A model generated the notes under the pieces. It was given only the letters and a program-made list of their open reading frames with translations, was not told the origin of the DNA and searched no databases. A stretch of DNA of 64,000 bases from Loxodes magnus. Its lineage: Eukaryota; Ciliophora; Karyorelictea; Loxodida; Loxodidae. Below, piece after piece: positions 23,683 through 36,369 of this stretch. Positions within the stretch are counted from its first letter, which is position 1; each line of letters begins with the position of its first letter. The position numbers and the translations under genes are program-made. The stretch spans positions 108,750 through 172,749 of the forward strand of contig CAMPDV010000867.1 of the NCBI GenBank assembly GCA_946699065.1. The letters are read 5' to 3'.

Positions 23683-26504
23683 ATGAAGCAGAGAGAAGAT
23701 AATACTTCAAACATACAGTAAGTTAGCACTTTAAACCAAAGAACAGACTCATCTAGTATAAATCATTTAGTTCAATAAATATAAAACAGTCATTAGTCAC
23801 TTAAAAAGCTATAGAGCCTGTTTGATAAAGCAAGTTAAAATTATCTAGCTAACTTTCCTTTCAAATCTTTATGGCTTAGCAACTGTTATATTAATAGAAC
23901 TTTGGTAATTGGGGAATAAAGAATAGAGTTTTATTTGCATGCTTAGAAATAAAATAAATAAGCTTTATTAAAACTTGAAGTATATAAAGACTTAGAGTAA
24001 TTAAAAGTGTAAATAAAGAATGATAAATCATGCAAAGCTTAATAAATGAGACATCATCTTATATCACAACTATCTAATAACAATTTCATTTTTAACCTAT
24101 ACGAAATGGTTTCATGATAGAATATGCATCCCTTAAAAACCCTATTATAAAACAGAAAGTAGAAAAGTAATAATTTTACTTGTTAGTAGATGGAAGTATT
24201 TATATATAATATTCTAAAGTTAATTCTGAGGACACTAAAGTAAAATAAGTTTATAGTCTTAACATGTGACTCTCTATATGTGAATGAAGATATAAGTGAA
24301 ATATAACACTATATGCAACCTATTGAAGCTATTAAATAACAAGTAGTTTATATACTAGAAAGTGAGTATAAGAACTACTAATATTTACCCTATGAAGTAA
24401 TGGAATAAATAAGTTAAGGTAAAGAAGTTAGAGACTATGAGTAAATAATGATTCATCAAGTGAAGATGATAATTAGAAATATGATTTGCTTATAAGAAAT
24501 AGAAGAACATAGTGAATAGTAAGATACTTAAGCATACTAAATTACTAATCTTCTATCTAAGTCAAACTTAGAAGATATTATTAATAGTTTAAGTGAAGAG
24601 TTCTAGTATCTATCAAATTAAGATAAATTATACCTTGCATCATTACTATCAGAGTATACCAGTACAAAGATTAAATAAGAACTAAACTAAAATGAAACTC
24701 TTAACTAAACTAATAATCATGCAGATATACACTAAAATAGTAAGCCAAACATTCAAACTAGATAGAACTAACTTACGATAGAATAACCTATTAACTCTAC
24801 TTATTCACTATTTTATGGTCAATAAAAGGATATAGTTCATAAAGAGTATAAAGAACTAGTTTATGAAAGTGAGTTGAAGCCTTATTTACTCTAAGAAGAC
24901 ATTTTCAGTGAATAAATAGAGTTAATTTAAAGCAAAATACAGGAAAAGAGTAAATCTAACGTTTAGTAACAACTAACTCAAATGAAGATACTTAAAGAAC
25001 TATATGATAAAAAATAAAAGAAAAACAATAAAAAGATAATAAAAGGCTTAATATTTCATATCTTTAACACCAAATCATTTTAAGACTTCTTGCATGAATA
25101 ATTTAAAATATTAAAGAACTAGTCTAACTTTAGTATAGAAGAAGGATAAGAAGCAGAGTTTATATAATGCTAAATGGTTTTACTTTATAACTACTTAAAG
25201 TAATAAGCTAGAATTTCTAACTTAATAGTTTCCAATTAACCTCACTTGGTCTATATTTGGAAAGAAAAGGTCTTAAAGAGTTTATATAACAGTACACTTT
25301 GGTTATTCCCTTTAGTTCTTTCATAGTTTTTTAACTTTTTAGTAATAAGAGTTTGGACAATAATCAGATATACTAAGAAATGACAAACTATGGAGGATTT
25401 ACAGTTCTATATAACTGATATGTATATAGCATGCTAAATGATAAAGAGTCTATTAATTTTAAGACATATTAGATTAACAATAAGTACAACTATCTTATTA
25501 AAGCAAGTTAACTATTTTAAATCTAGAAACACTCAAAATAGAGTCATCTTATATGGATATAGACAAGTCATATAATTGATTAGTAAGAAAATGATAGCTT
25601 CATTATAAAGTTTTAGAAAGAGAAAGTATAAAATGATGTAGTATGGAAGATACTAAGTAATAAAGATGTGTAGGAAATAGTATAAGCAGTCTAGAAAAAT
25701 AATAAGATAGCGTTTGTAAATATCAGAAGTATATAAAATTGTAAATGATATGATTTGTAATCGTTCGATCGTAAATAACTTGTGAGAAAAAGTGATGAGT
25801 AACAATGTAGAAAAGTGATATAGTAACTGATGAATATAATTAATAATGGATTTATTCCTAACAGCTTATTAAAAGAATTTAGAATGTATTATCCAGAAGA
25901 AAATAGTTCTTCGTAGGAAGAGAAAAGTAAATGTTTAGTTCGATTACTGAAAGAATGATCATATGACATATGTACTAGCCATAGAGTTGAGACTTATTTA
26001 GGAGTTAAACAAACAGTTTGGAGAACTGTAAAAGACTTATTAGAGGAGAAGCTAAGCTATTTAAACGTTATCTTATAGAGATGTATAAATTTTATCATAA
26101 GAGCTTTTGATATAGGAGAATGGATATGTAAGTATTTTAATATTTAGAAATCTAGCTGTGAAAGTGAGTAAAGCTAAGAAGAGGATTTGAAAGATGTAAC
26201 TAAAGAAGTGAAAAGGTAGAACAATGAAATATCAAAGGCGATTATAGAGTAGGTAGTTGTAGATGTTCCATCAGAATAATAATAATATGCAACTGAAAGA
26301 TGTGCTAGGAAATAAATAGTTTAAAACGAGAAAGGAAATTCTGAAAAAGTCTAGACAAATTTATAAAGGGAAAAGGTAAATTCAAGGATTGACGAGATGT
26401 TAAGAAAAAGACTAGATAATTCTACTAAAGTGTATATCAAATACTTGAAAAATATGAAAAGTTACTACTCTCTATAGAAGTATGCCATAGCATTCGAAAG
26501 ATGA
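23683..26504 (+). CDS. large hypothetical protein with one 17-nt intron
   Basis: Two exons, 23683-25325 and 25343-26504, give 934 codons when the 17-nt GT...AG segment between them is removed; without removal the frame is lost. The protein is mostly hydrophilic, rich in Gln, Asn, Lys and Ser. It begins MKQREDNTSNIQQVSTLNQR and ends in Lys-rich helices. Several Trp codons are TGA, for example in YNWYVYSM, NCKWYDLQ and LKEWSYDIC. A possible stop is TGA at 26502-26504, after which A/T-rich sequence follows. I recognise no domain and no paralogue in the window. The coding strand is purine-rich, as in the recognised genes. It is probably a host gene, since it has an intron and no repeat relatives here. 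Confidence 0.7.
25326..25342 (+). other. 17-nt spliceosomal intron
   Basis: The segment GTTTTTTAACTTTTTAG begins with GT and ends with AG. Its removal joins TCA TA to T AAT AAG and connects two long frames that otherwise differ. It has the same length as the intron at 55983-55999. Confidence 0.75.
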
Positions 26505-26509
26505 AATTG

Positions 26510-27250
26510 CTTATAATTTTATAATTATTTATATATTTTTAAAGACTAATTAAATTTACTGTATATCATTTCAAAATTTATACAACATCAAATAGAATTA
26601 TTAAAAAAATTATGCTATATGATGTTTAATTAAAGAAGTTATATAGATTTTAGTTTTAAATTTTTCCTATTTTCTTAATTTTTATATTTATTTATAAATT
26701 TCATTTTCTAAATAAAGAAAATTACATTAGATTAAAATTTTTATTTATATAATTCTTAGATAAGCATTAACTAACTTAATATTTCAAATTATATCGAAAA
26801 AATCTGTAGATGCTATAGGTCATTGAGAGAGTAAGATTAAATGTAACTGCGATAATAAGAAACTCTAATAAGACATATTAATGACATTGTTAAAGAAATA
26901 TAAAATATATTATATTCATTTCTTTATTTTATAAGGTAGTGTTTAAATAAGAAAATAAAGGAAGAAGCAAACATTTGCTTTATATGGTTTTATATCAATC
27001 TCAGGAAAATTCAAATTGTATCCTAGACCTAGGAGTAAATATGATTTAGGGAATTTTTATTCTTTGAGCTTTGAAATCAATTTTTACAGAGAATATTCTT
27101 ATTACTCATGGGTTGCATCTGTTTGAAGAAACTGTTAAGCAGAGTATTCCTGTTATGTTCATAAAGAGGCTGTTCAAAAACAGTATGACGAAACTTAGCT
27201 ATCATTACATTTATTTCAAAATAGATAATAAATATATATTCTCTTTTTTT
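26510..27250. other. AT-rich spacer
   Basis: A slightly less AT-rich patch at about 26990-27130 gives short frames on both strands that overlap each other. I see no evidence that either is real. Confidence 0.4.
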
Positions 27251-27252
27251 TA

Positions 27253-27672
27253 ATGGCAACTAAGAAATAGCCTCTCCAAAATATATTATAACTCTTAACA
27301 GGAAATTTCCAACGATCTCTACCTTTTTTAGATGGAGAATCATAGTTTAATAAAGGTTATTAATAAGCTCTATCAATGACTTAAGATTAAACCAGCACTA
27401 TGGAATTTTTAAAATCTGAAAAATCTATACTATGGTAGGATTTAGCTCAAACCGTCTCTGTAGCAAATTTAAAGAGAAGTTTTATAAATGGAATAGACTT
27501 TAAAAGAAATTTAAAATTCTAGAAAACCTAAGCCAGAATAGCCCTTAAATACTAAACGACTCAATAGAATAAGAGTAATGACCTCGTATATAAGAGATTC
27601 TCTATCTGAAAATAACGATATACTGGTATTTCAAACGGCCAGTACATAAAATATGAATTTTTAAAGTTTTAA
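27253..27672 (+). CDS. small hypothetical protein
   Basis: An ATG at 27253 opens about 135 codons (MATKKQPLQNILQLLTGNFQ and following) with normal-looking composition and only one in-frame TGA. No domain is recognised, and no second copy exists in the window. The frame fades into the TTTA-type tail of the minus-strand SINE-like element that starts at 27665, so its end is unclear. It may be a fragment of a retroposon ORF1. Confidence 0.35.
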
Positions 27673-27997
27673 TAAATAAATAATAAAGTTTAGTGAGTGC
27701 ATAGCAAATTAATGTCGCGCCTCTCTTTAATAAAAAATTTTTAAGTCAAATTTTTTTCCTGAAATCTTCCACAGCCCTAGCATTCGATTGCAAGTCTTGT
27801 TTTTTATAGGGCCGTTATCGGAATACTCTCTAAGAGGCCTTGGTATCTGATATCTTTCATCAATACGTTATTTGATGCCTCTTCAATCTTTTTCTTCTTT
27901 CTTGGTTCTTACCATGGTATTTTTCGGTTCTTCGCTCATGGATACTTTCTGACACCAGATTTTTAGTCAATCTCAGTTGAAAGATTGCTCCTCCTTA
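27665..27997 (-). mobile_element. SINE-like element with shared 3' hairpin (copy 4)
   Basis: On the minus strand it begins at 27997 with GGAGGAGCAATC and ends in a hairpin at 27730-27693 (AAAGAGAGGCGCGAC...) and an AATAAATAAATA-type tail on the plus strand. Its body is related to 33579-33883; both contain matching AAGAACC / TGGTACC and CATGGTA-like blocks. Confidence 0.65.
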
Positions 27998-28029
27998 TTT
28001 ATTTTTTTAATAATTCTTAATGTTCTAAT

Positions 28030-28845
28030 TACACTGTTTAGATGACTCTTTTTATAAATGAGAAGCAAAGATATTTATTTTTCTTTATTAAGTAATAGAA
28101 TTTGCCACAACAGTCAAAATACTTTTCTCTTAACGAGTTATCAATGTTAAGCTCAGTTATTTGGATGAATTAGTAAAAGATATTGCAACGATATGATAGA
28201 GCGGAACTCAATTTAATAATACAAAATTTTATGAGAAATGGTAAAGTTGATCACTTGAGACTAAGCCAGAGTATTAAACCTTGAATAAGAGATGTTCTCA
28301 TGCGAGTGGAGCTCTAAATAGCTCATTGAATAATTCAAAAATAGAGAAGCAAGATCGGATAGCTGGGCAAAAAAGAAGCTCTCTAAGAAGTAGCAAACGA
28401 TTTATCAGCCAATTTACGACATTCAAATCCTTTGGAACTGAAGTAAGAAAACCATCTGTTATCCCTACCTTCCCTACAGTCAACCAAAGTCATAATATTT
28501 GAATTATCTCTATAGAAATTGCTGGAATTCATGCAAAAAAAGAAAGAGTAATGCAGATTTTAAGAGGTAAAGTGGAGCAAAAAAGCTCAGTAAACGATAA
28601 GTAAAAAAACAGTTTTAACAACCAGTAAAGGCTATTCTACAATTCGAGTGGGAAGATTTTTACAAAGAGCACTGATTTAGAGATGGATAAAAAGATCCGA
28701 GAATACACATTAATCTATAAGATTTATTTTAAGACTGATCTTTAAGCGATATACAACATTCAAAAATATCGCACCGAAGGGAAAAAATACATTGAAAAGT
28801 AGTTTGAACGTAAAATGTTTTTAAGCAAAATCTAATTTCTTTTTA
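28030..28845 (+). CDS. hypothetical protein, possibly a broken or partial gene
   Basis: One plus-strand frame is coding-like over about 270 codons. It includes KILFSQRVINVKLSYLDELV, a Ser/Lys/Arg-rich middle (AGQKRSSLRSSKRFISQFTT) and a Lys/Tyr-rich end. TGA as Trp occurs three or four times. No clear ATG starts the frame and no family is recognised. Repeat F follows at 28876. It may be retroposon-derived, like the frame at 36370-37234, although the two do not resemble each other. Confidence 0.4.
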
Positions 28846-28875
28846 AATAAATTTTTTGTTATTTTAAAAGAATAT

Positions 28876-29185
28876 TTAGTTAACTTCTACTAAAAGAGTT
28901 TTTGGATCAAAAACCCCTTTCCGATTGACGACCCGACGCTCTCTTTTTATGAAATAACGGAGATATCCTGTTGTGCTCCAGGCACAGCTTTTAGGGAGCT
29001 CCATCGCTATGAGCAACCAGGCTTCAAGCCTCTACCAAGAGCGGATAATCTCAAAGACAGTGTTCTCTTCAGAAAATGACTCTGCACAAGGACTTTCTCA
29101 GCGAAAAAAAGTTGTTCCTAGCCATAAAGCCAGAAAGTTTAGTCACGAAGGTCATTCTCAGCTTCCACCATCTTTTCAATTATTA
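28876..29185 (+). repeat. interspersed repeat family F, copy 3
   Basis: Near full-length copy of 1347-1668 with more differences than copy 2, including small gaps. It starts after a short A/T-rich run and ends near CCACCATCTTTTCAATTATT. The 72-codon frame inside it is not conserved in the other copies. Confidence 0.75.
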
Positions 29186-29189
29186 TTTT

Positions 29190-31590
29190 AAAAGAATATC
29201 AAAACGGATAATTAGATTTAAAATTTTATAGTTTAAATATTATTTTAAAAGTTTTTCTCTATTAAATAAAATTTAAACTAATAATTAATAAGACTTTCTT
29301 TTTTTAGTTCTCCTTTATCACGTAAAGAAAAATTAATTATTTATTTTGCAATGAAAATGAAATTAAAAATTATAAAATATCTATTAATAAAAAAGTCATG
29401 AAAATGATAGAAAAATATAAACAAATGATTTAATGTATTTTATTTCATTTTTTACTGTTTTGATTATTAAATAAATTATAATTTAATAATTTTTTGATTA
29501 TTTATTTTTAAAAGATTCTAAAAGCATTTTTATTTACTTAAAATTATTATGATATGATTTTAATTTTTCTCTTACGAAAGTAAAGAAGATAATGTAGAAA
29601 AATTTAAAGATCTGCATATTCTATATAATTAATTTCTCTAATATAAATATTTTTTAAGCATTATAATGATTTAGTTTTAATATATTTTATAAAATAATAT
29701 TAAAAAAACTAGCATTCAATTTTTCTAACTTAGCTTCTAATTACTGAATATGGTATTAAATAAATTTAATTTATCAAATCTCCTAAAATAATTTTAAACT
29801 CTTAACCTCTGATTTTTAAATTTTATTGCTTTCTCTATTCTTAAATAGTTTTAGAAATCTTTATTTATATTTTTTAATAGTACTAAATTTACACTTTATC
29901 CAAGTGTTTTTTTATTTTTAGTAATTGGTATATTCTTATTTTTCCATACATTACATATCTATTTGAGTAATTAGCATTATTTTACTACATTTACAGCATT
30001 AATATTATACTCTTCATTTTTTAAACATTCATTTGTAAATAATTTATTTATTATATATTTAATTTGGAGTATACTGTTGATAATAAATTATAGATTGTAA
30101 ATAATATTTCAATTTATTTTTAGTTGAAGACAGAATAAATTATAAAAAATAGATTTATTGAATTTAATTATTGTTTAGTAGCTTTAATTTATAATTATTT
30201 AATATAAAAGTAATTAAAAGTATTAAATATATTTTATAAATTTAGTTTTAAACTTTATCATAAAACTTGGTATCATGTATTAAAATCAATATTTTACAAA
30301 GTGTATTTAATATTGAGTGAAAGTCTAAAATTAAATATATTTGTTTATATTTAATATTTGCTTTAGAATAAATATTTTAATACCATAAAGCTTTATTATT
30401 AATTTTATAATTATTTTTAAAATAAAAATAATAATTATATTTAAAAGTAATTAGTCTAGCAAATAGAAAATATCTTATAAATAAAAACTATATTAATATA
30501 ATTCAGCTGTCTTATTTTATAAGAGTTAATTCCATTTCACTAAAAAGTTTAATTTATGTTTCTAAAATTTTTATAATTTAAATAATTAACTTTTTTACTT
30601 AAATCATTTTATAAAACGATTAATCAATAAAAACTTATTTTTAAGATAAAATTTTAAAGAAATGAAAAGTATAATTAAACTATTTAAAAATAAATTAATC
30701 TTTTAAATATTTTGGATAAATATTTTTATTAAGCAAAAATAAATAATTAAAATAAAAATATACGCACATTATTTAAAAATTTATTTTTATATATCTGATT
30801 CTCTATCAATAATCTAGACAAAATTAAAATAAGCATTTAAATAAAAGAAATATATAAAATTTATAAAAAATCTATAGTTAATTTTACTATTAAATTAACT
30901 TTGCAATATTTTTTTATTTTAAGTATATTTTAGTTTATATATTCAAAGTAATTTCAATACCAAAATTAAGTATAATTTTTTAAAGAAAAAATCAAAGTAT
31001 TCTAAATTTTTCTTAATTTTTTAAAAAGAATATTGGAAGAGAAAGATTTAAAAAAATTTTTTAATGTAATTTAAAATAGGGGGATATAGGTATTCGATAT
31101 TTTAAAGAATAATAAAAAATTGGATCTTTTAATAATAATAAGATTTATTGAATCATATGAATATTATAATAAATTAATTAAAAAATTATTTAAATTTTTA
31201 TTATAAATTAATATAAAAAGTTTTTAAAATTAAGCAATGCGTTCAATCTTTCAAAAAGAATAAGAAATTAATGGCACATATTGTAATCCTAGAATTATAA
31301 AATTCTTATTTGAAAAAAAAATAGTAAAAATAAAGTAGCAGGAGAAGAGCAACTGTGACGATAATCATTATCTAACTTAATTTAGGAAGCATCAATGAAA
31401 TTGATCAATCTTAGAAAAATAAAGTGTCAATAGCAGAAACGAAAAAAAAAGTTAAAGTATAAATAAAATGGTAAAAAATTGTTATTATTGTAAATTGTCA
31501 AAGCACTTACTCAAATACTTCTATAATAAAAAAATATGAAGATACCTAAAAATTTATATATATTCAAATATAAATTTTATAATAGAAATC
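29190..31590. other. AT-rich spacer
   Basis: The longest featureless stretch, 2.4 kb. I find no supported gene, RNA or repeat in it. Confidence 0.55.
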
Positions 31591-31599
31591 GGAGGATAG

Positions 31600-31725
31600 A
31601 TGAAACCTTTGTATGGAGGAAGAGAAATTGTTTTCCCCCCCGTTAAAAATGTGGTTGTGGAATCCAACAAAGTTAAAAAACCGGCCGATAAACTGGTTAA
31701 AATCCCAAAAAAAGGCAAATTTTAA
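31600..31725 (+). CDS. 41-codon ORF of unusual codon use
   Basis: ATG at 31600 to TAA at 31723-31725 gives a complete small basic protein that needs no reassigned codon: it starts MKPLYGGREIVFPPVKNVVV and ends KIPKKGKF. It uses CCC, CCG, GCC, CTG and ATC, which are rare in the surrounding DNA, and includes a C-run at 31635-31641. If TAA is read as Gln the frame continues for about 200 codons of poorer quality. Function and origin are unknown. Confidence 0.3.
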   Translation: MKPLYGGREIVFPPVKNVVVESNKVKKPADKLVKIPKKGKF

Positions 31726-31729
31726 GTGA

Positions 31730-32395
31730 AATTTTAATTGATATTAATTGATATTAATATTAATTAAGAAATTAAATATAAACTACAATATAGAGAAAAT
31801 ATGGAAACTAAAATTCAAACGATAGTAAAATAATATTTCCATAAGAATCATAAAGCAAGATGTAAATAGGATAATAATATAAAAAATAAAGAACATTATA
31901 TTTATTAAAATAAAAATTATTAAATATAAGATATGTTGAAAGTAAAAATGTATTGGTGGATTAATTATTTATAACAAGAAGTGATATAAAAATCTGAAAG
32001 ATATCAACACATATTAAATAACAAATGAATTAAAAAATTTCAATGAAAAATTTATTTAATCATTCGAAAATAATTTATAAATAACTTTGTAGGCAAAAAA
32101 ATTTAATAGTTTTTTAATTCCAAAAAAAGGACTAAAAAACGTTTAAAAAATTTCATAAAAATAAACTGGGTAGCAACACATTAAGTTTAAACTAACTTTA
32201 TAAAACCGAAAAAATAGACTTAGTAGTATAATTTTTAAATTATCACTAAATTTTTCACGCTTAACGAAAAATGTTTAAGAAATATATTTAAATAGTAATC
32301 TTACAAAAATTTGTCTAGAAACAGAAAAAGAGCAAAAAAATAATGGAAAAAATTTAAGAATCATGAAGAAATTTATTTAAGAATTGGGTTACGAA
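31730..32395. other. AT-rich sequence with a weak plus-strand frame
   Basis: A Lys/Asn/Gln-rich frame continues in phase from the preceding 41-codon ORF, but its composition is what AT-rich DNA would give by chance. Confidence 0.25.
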
Positions 32396-32399
32396 AATA

Positions 32400-33110
32400 A
32401 ATTTCTTTTGAACTATATTATAATAATAAAATAGTAAATTCCTTCGTTACTAGAATCGTTACGATTTTAGTTAATTCTAATTGAATTATCTTTGTTACTT
32501 CTGAAAATGTTGATAGTTTTATTCCTGGTATTTTTCTTCAGCTCAGTTCTCTTCTTGTTCTTTTAGGATTATAAATCCAAAGGCTCTTTAAGCATTTTCA
32601 TCATTATTTTAATATTTTATTCTATTATTGCTTCACGTAATTCCATTTCTTAGTTAATTTTCCTATAAATCTTACCTTCTCACTAGCGACATAATTATCT
32701 CATTTTTTTCAAAATTATTTAACATTGTCTTAACAGATATCCTATCTTTTTTCAGTATCAACTCTTAAGAATTTCTCTAATTATGGTATAAAGCCTTTAC
32801 TCTTTTTAAATATCTATAGTGCCTCCATTTATTTATTTTTATTTAATTATTGAAATGAAAATAAAGTAAACTGACTAATATTCTCTTTTATTTGATCTTC
32901 ATATTATCTCTTAAATTTCAAGTTGCTAATAATTTCCATTTTTAATTAATAATTTCCTTTTAGAATCTTCCCCTCGTTTAATAATTAGATAACAATATTT
33001 TCATTTAATTTCATGATTTAAAATTTTAGGATCTGATTCTCCAAAAAGACCATGTTTAGGTTGCTTATTTTTCTTTTAGAAGAGTTATAATAATTTTTTT
33101 ATATGATAAG
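32400..33110 (-). pseudogene. coiled-coil protein remnant, retroposon-like
   Basis: The minus-strand frame from about 33110 gives Lys/Gln/Ile-rich coiled coil (MKLNENIVIQLLNEGKILKG) and near its end reads LWIYNPKRTRRELSW. This resembles, in position and pattern, the IYDPEKPDE segment of the protein at 13040-13772. It is probably an old copy of that family. Confidence 0.35.
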
Positions 33111-33573
33111 ATTTTCAATTCCAATTTTATTATTTTCACTTTCTATTACTTAATAAATGTTTTGAATATATATCATTTAAATTTTTTAGGTAATTAAAGA
33201 TTTAAATCTTTGAGACAAAATTTTTACAGAATATTATTAAAATAAAGAAACATTACAAAGTATATTTTTATTAGTTAATCTAAAATAAAATAGCAAGTAT
33301 CTTCATTTAAATTAAAAAATAGTAATTATTTTTAAAATGGTAATAATAAAATTATTAAATGTAGTAATATACCTATTATCTTATTTAGAACTATTTTAAA
33401 TATTTAATTTAAGAAAACAACCATAAAATTAAATATTATATTTGATTGTATTTACTTATAATCAGTTTTATTACAAATATTAATAAAAATAAGATTTTTT
33501 TATTTATAGCATAAAAATAAATAAAAGATATATTAAGTATATAAATATTTATTAAAAAGTTATAAAAAAAACT

Positions 33574-33883
33574 GAGATTATAGAGAGCGTTGCACCTCAA
33601 TGCTTTAGCTATTTAATAAAGATTTTCAAAGCTAAAAACATTCTTTGTTGAAGTCTTACACAGTGCTATCATTCCATCGTGAGTTTTGACTTTTATAGAG
33701 CCATAATTGGAATACTACCCTAAGGATCCCAAAGTCTATGCACCTTTCAACCTATTTTTACTAGATGTCTAGAGTCCTGCTTCTCTCTTGGTTCCTACCA
33801 AGACTCTCGCTCTGATTTTCACAATGGAATACCTTCTGGTACCAGAATTTAAGTAAATCTCAGATGGAGGATTGCTCCTTTCT
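33574..33883 (-). mobile_element. SINE-like element with diverged 3' hairpin (copy 5)
   Basis: On the minus strand it starts at 33883 with GGAGCAATCCTCC and resembles 27690-27997 along its body. The terminal region at 33620-33579 keeps the CTCTATAATC end, but the hairpin is weaker than in the other copies. Confidence 0.55.
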
Positions 33884-33889
33884 ATTAAA

Positions 33890-34370
33890 TTAAATTGTTT
33901 ATAATAGGGTTTAAAATAAAAAAAATGAGATAGAAGCAAATATTTACAATTATTTAAAACTGTAATAACATTTTAGATTATTTTTAGAAATTTTAATAAT
34001 TAATTACTTTTCATTCTTAAATTATTTACAATATGAGTGTGAAATATACTAAATTTTGTTTAATTTTAATTTATGCTTATTGGCTAATAATTTTACATTT
34101 TATAATAAAAAATTGGAATAAAATATAACTTTTATAATTTTTAATTATAATAGTTACCATATTAACAATAATCTAAAAAATATAAAAACTTTTCATAAAT
34201 ACTAAATTAAAATAAAACTAAATTTATATGAAAGGAGTCTCTTAACATAAATAGACATTATTTTTATAGATTTTAACGTTAAACATTTAAAATAAATATA
34301 AAAATCAAATGAATGATATACTCCTAAATACATTATATAATAAATAAATTTTTATTTATAATTATATACA
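33890..34370. other. AT-rich spacer
   Basis: Nothing supported. Confidence 0.5.
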
Positions 34371-34374
34371 AAAT

Positions 34375-34795
34375 GGGGATAGGCTGCAGTCGGGAGAACT
34401 AGTAGGTAATCTGATGCAGTGTAAGCTGCATTGTGAGTAATCTTACACTATGACACCACAGGGAAGGGTTGATAAGTTCAGTTGAGACAAGTCTAACATA
34501 CCCCGAGGATTTTCACAAGCAATATGAAAGTTTGATGATATACCTTCTAATTAAGGACTTAATAACTAATTCTTATTTGGACCTTATTCAAGAAGACTGG
34601 AATATTTGATTCAAGTCTTGTGAATAATGTTTAATAAGTAGATTCCCCATTTGGAGAAGCTGTCTTGACTCATTTGACTAGAATAATTTTAACAAGAAGC
34701 ATGAAAGCACTTTTTTTCTTAATTCTAAATATTAATATTGAAAGAGCTGGGCGCCTACGAGGTACTACGTGCTTATTAATCTTTTTTATTTATTT
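34375..34795 (+). mobile_element. SINE-like element with shared 3' hairpin (copy 6)
   Basis: The body starts GGGGATAGGCTGCAGTCGGG and is unrelated to the 21.07-kb type. It contains its own perfect 8-bp stem, AGTGTAAG / CTTACACT, at about 34417-34449. It ends AAAGAGCTGGGCGCC...GTACTACGTGCTT (34741-34773) and a TTTATTTA tail. Sharing only the 3' end with the other copies is typical of SINEs that rely on one LINE for priming; that is an inference. Confidence 0.65.
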
Positions 34796-34799
34796 AATA

Positions 34800-35885
34800 A
34801 GAATAATTTATTATTTTTATCAAAAAACTTAAATATCAGTACTCTAATTTTCAAAGCATAGCGCCAAATAAATTAAAAATTGTAATTAAACTTCAAAAAA
34901 AATGTTTGTATTATATAATCTATTTTTACGTTAGTATTTTTTTATTTAAACTAGATTTTCATCGATTCGGTTATTTTTGAATTTAAATTTAATGATTTTT
35001 CATAATTTTATTGTAAAATTTAAAATTACATTGAAAAAATGTATTTAATAAAAAATGTAAATTTGAAAATATATTGTAATTAATATTTTCTTGTATAAAA
35101 AATAAATTAAATATGCTAGTAAATTTTATTATATTTATTAAAAATACTAAATTACTATTTATTTCAAATTTTATTATCTTATTTTATATATTTAAATTAA
35201 GTAATACTAAGTCTATTTTTAAACCATTAGCAATTTACTTTTTATTCATTTATAAATATATTGCTTTTATTAAATTAAAAATAAAATAAAAGTTATAGTT
35301 TAGCAAATTAAACAGATAAATAAGATTTTAATTATATTTATTAGCTTTAATTTTAAACCTAAATTTCTCTTTATTTTAAGTAATTATACAATTTGGATTT
35401 TAAATTAACTTTTAAAGTAAAAAAATTATATAAATAAAAATATAGAATTGTTACCATTTTTAAATTAAGCAATTATTGAAATAAAAAAGTTATCTATCTT
35501 TTGCTTTTTAAAATACTTAAATTCTTCGAAATACTTTAAATTGATTATTGATAAATCTTTTAGAAAATTACATGATATAATTAAAAAAATTTAAAACTGT
35601 AATAAGAATTAAATTATAAATTAATTATTAATTATTTGATGTTAAAATAATTAAAAAGTTAATATTAAATTTTAATTAAGCATTTCTAAATGTCGTTCTA
35701 GATTATTAACATTTATAAATCAAAGTAACTAAATAAATGAGATCTTAAGGAAAAATAATATTTAATAATTTAATCAAATATAGTAAATAAATTATTTTTT
35801 TATTTTTTGACTAAAGAAAGTAATAATAATAATAAAATATAATGATTATCTCCTAATTAAATTAATAACTGGCTTGTTTAAAGTT
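34800..35885. other. AT-rich spacer
   Basis: Nothing supported. Confidence 0.5.
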
Positions 35886-35889
35886 CCTG

Positions 35890-36330
35890 AAAACAATTTT
35901 CCTAAAAGATAATTTCACAGTCTTTCTCTACTTTTTTACTACATGATAAAGAATCTAGTTTGCTCTTCCAAACTGTCATGATTTTGATATTGAATCGAAA
36001 TTTAAATAATTGTCGAATATTTTTTGATGTTAGGATTTTTAGATTGCTTCAAATTTTGTAATAAAATATTTTCTATTAATTATTTTAAAAATATAAATGC
36101 TACCCTAAGAATTAACGATCATCTTATCAATTTTACTAAAGATTTTATAATTTTAAGCCTTATACTTGATATGAAAATTTTAACAGAATCTTATGAAATG
36201 TCCAGGCTTTATACAATACAAGCATTTAGGTCATTTTTACTTCTTTATTGTCTTTGATAGCTGTAAATCTCGTTCAAATTCCATAAAATCATTATTGGAC
36301 AAGCTTTAAAAAAGCTTTCTTTGATTTCGG
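35890..36330 (-). pseudogene. zinc-knuckle protein remnant
   Basis: Around 36225-36180 on the minus strand the sequence reads KCLYCIKPGHFIRFC, a perfect CX2CX4HX4C knuckle, preceded by a short charged stretch and followed by Lys/Ile-rich sequence to about 35890. It is probably a nucleic-acid-binding protein of a retroelement. It directly follows the frame at 36370-37234 but in another phase. The plus-strand frame at 36024-36257 is its shadow. Confidence 0.5.
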
Positions 36331-36369
36331 CAAATCGGCTTATCTTTTTTCTGTTTGTTCAATTTGAAT

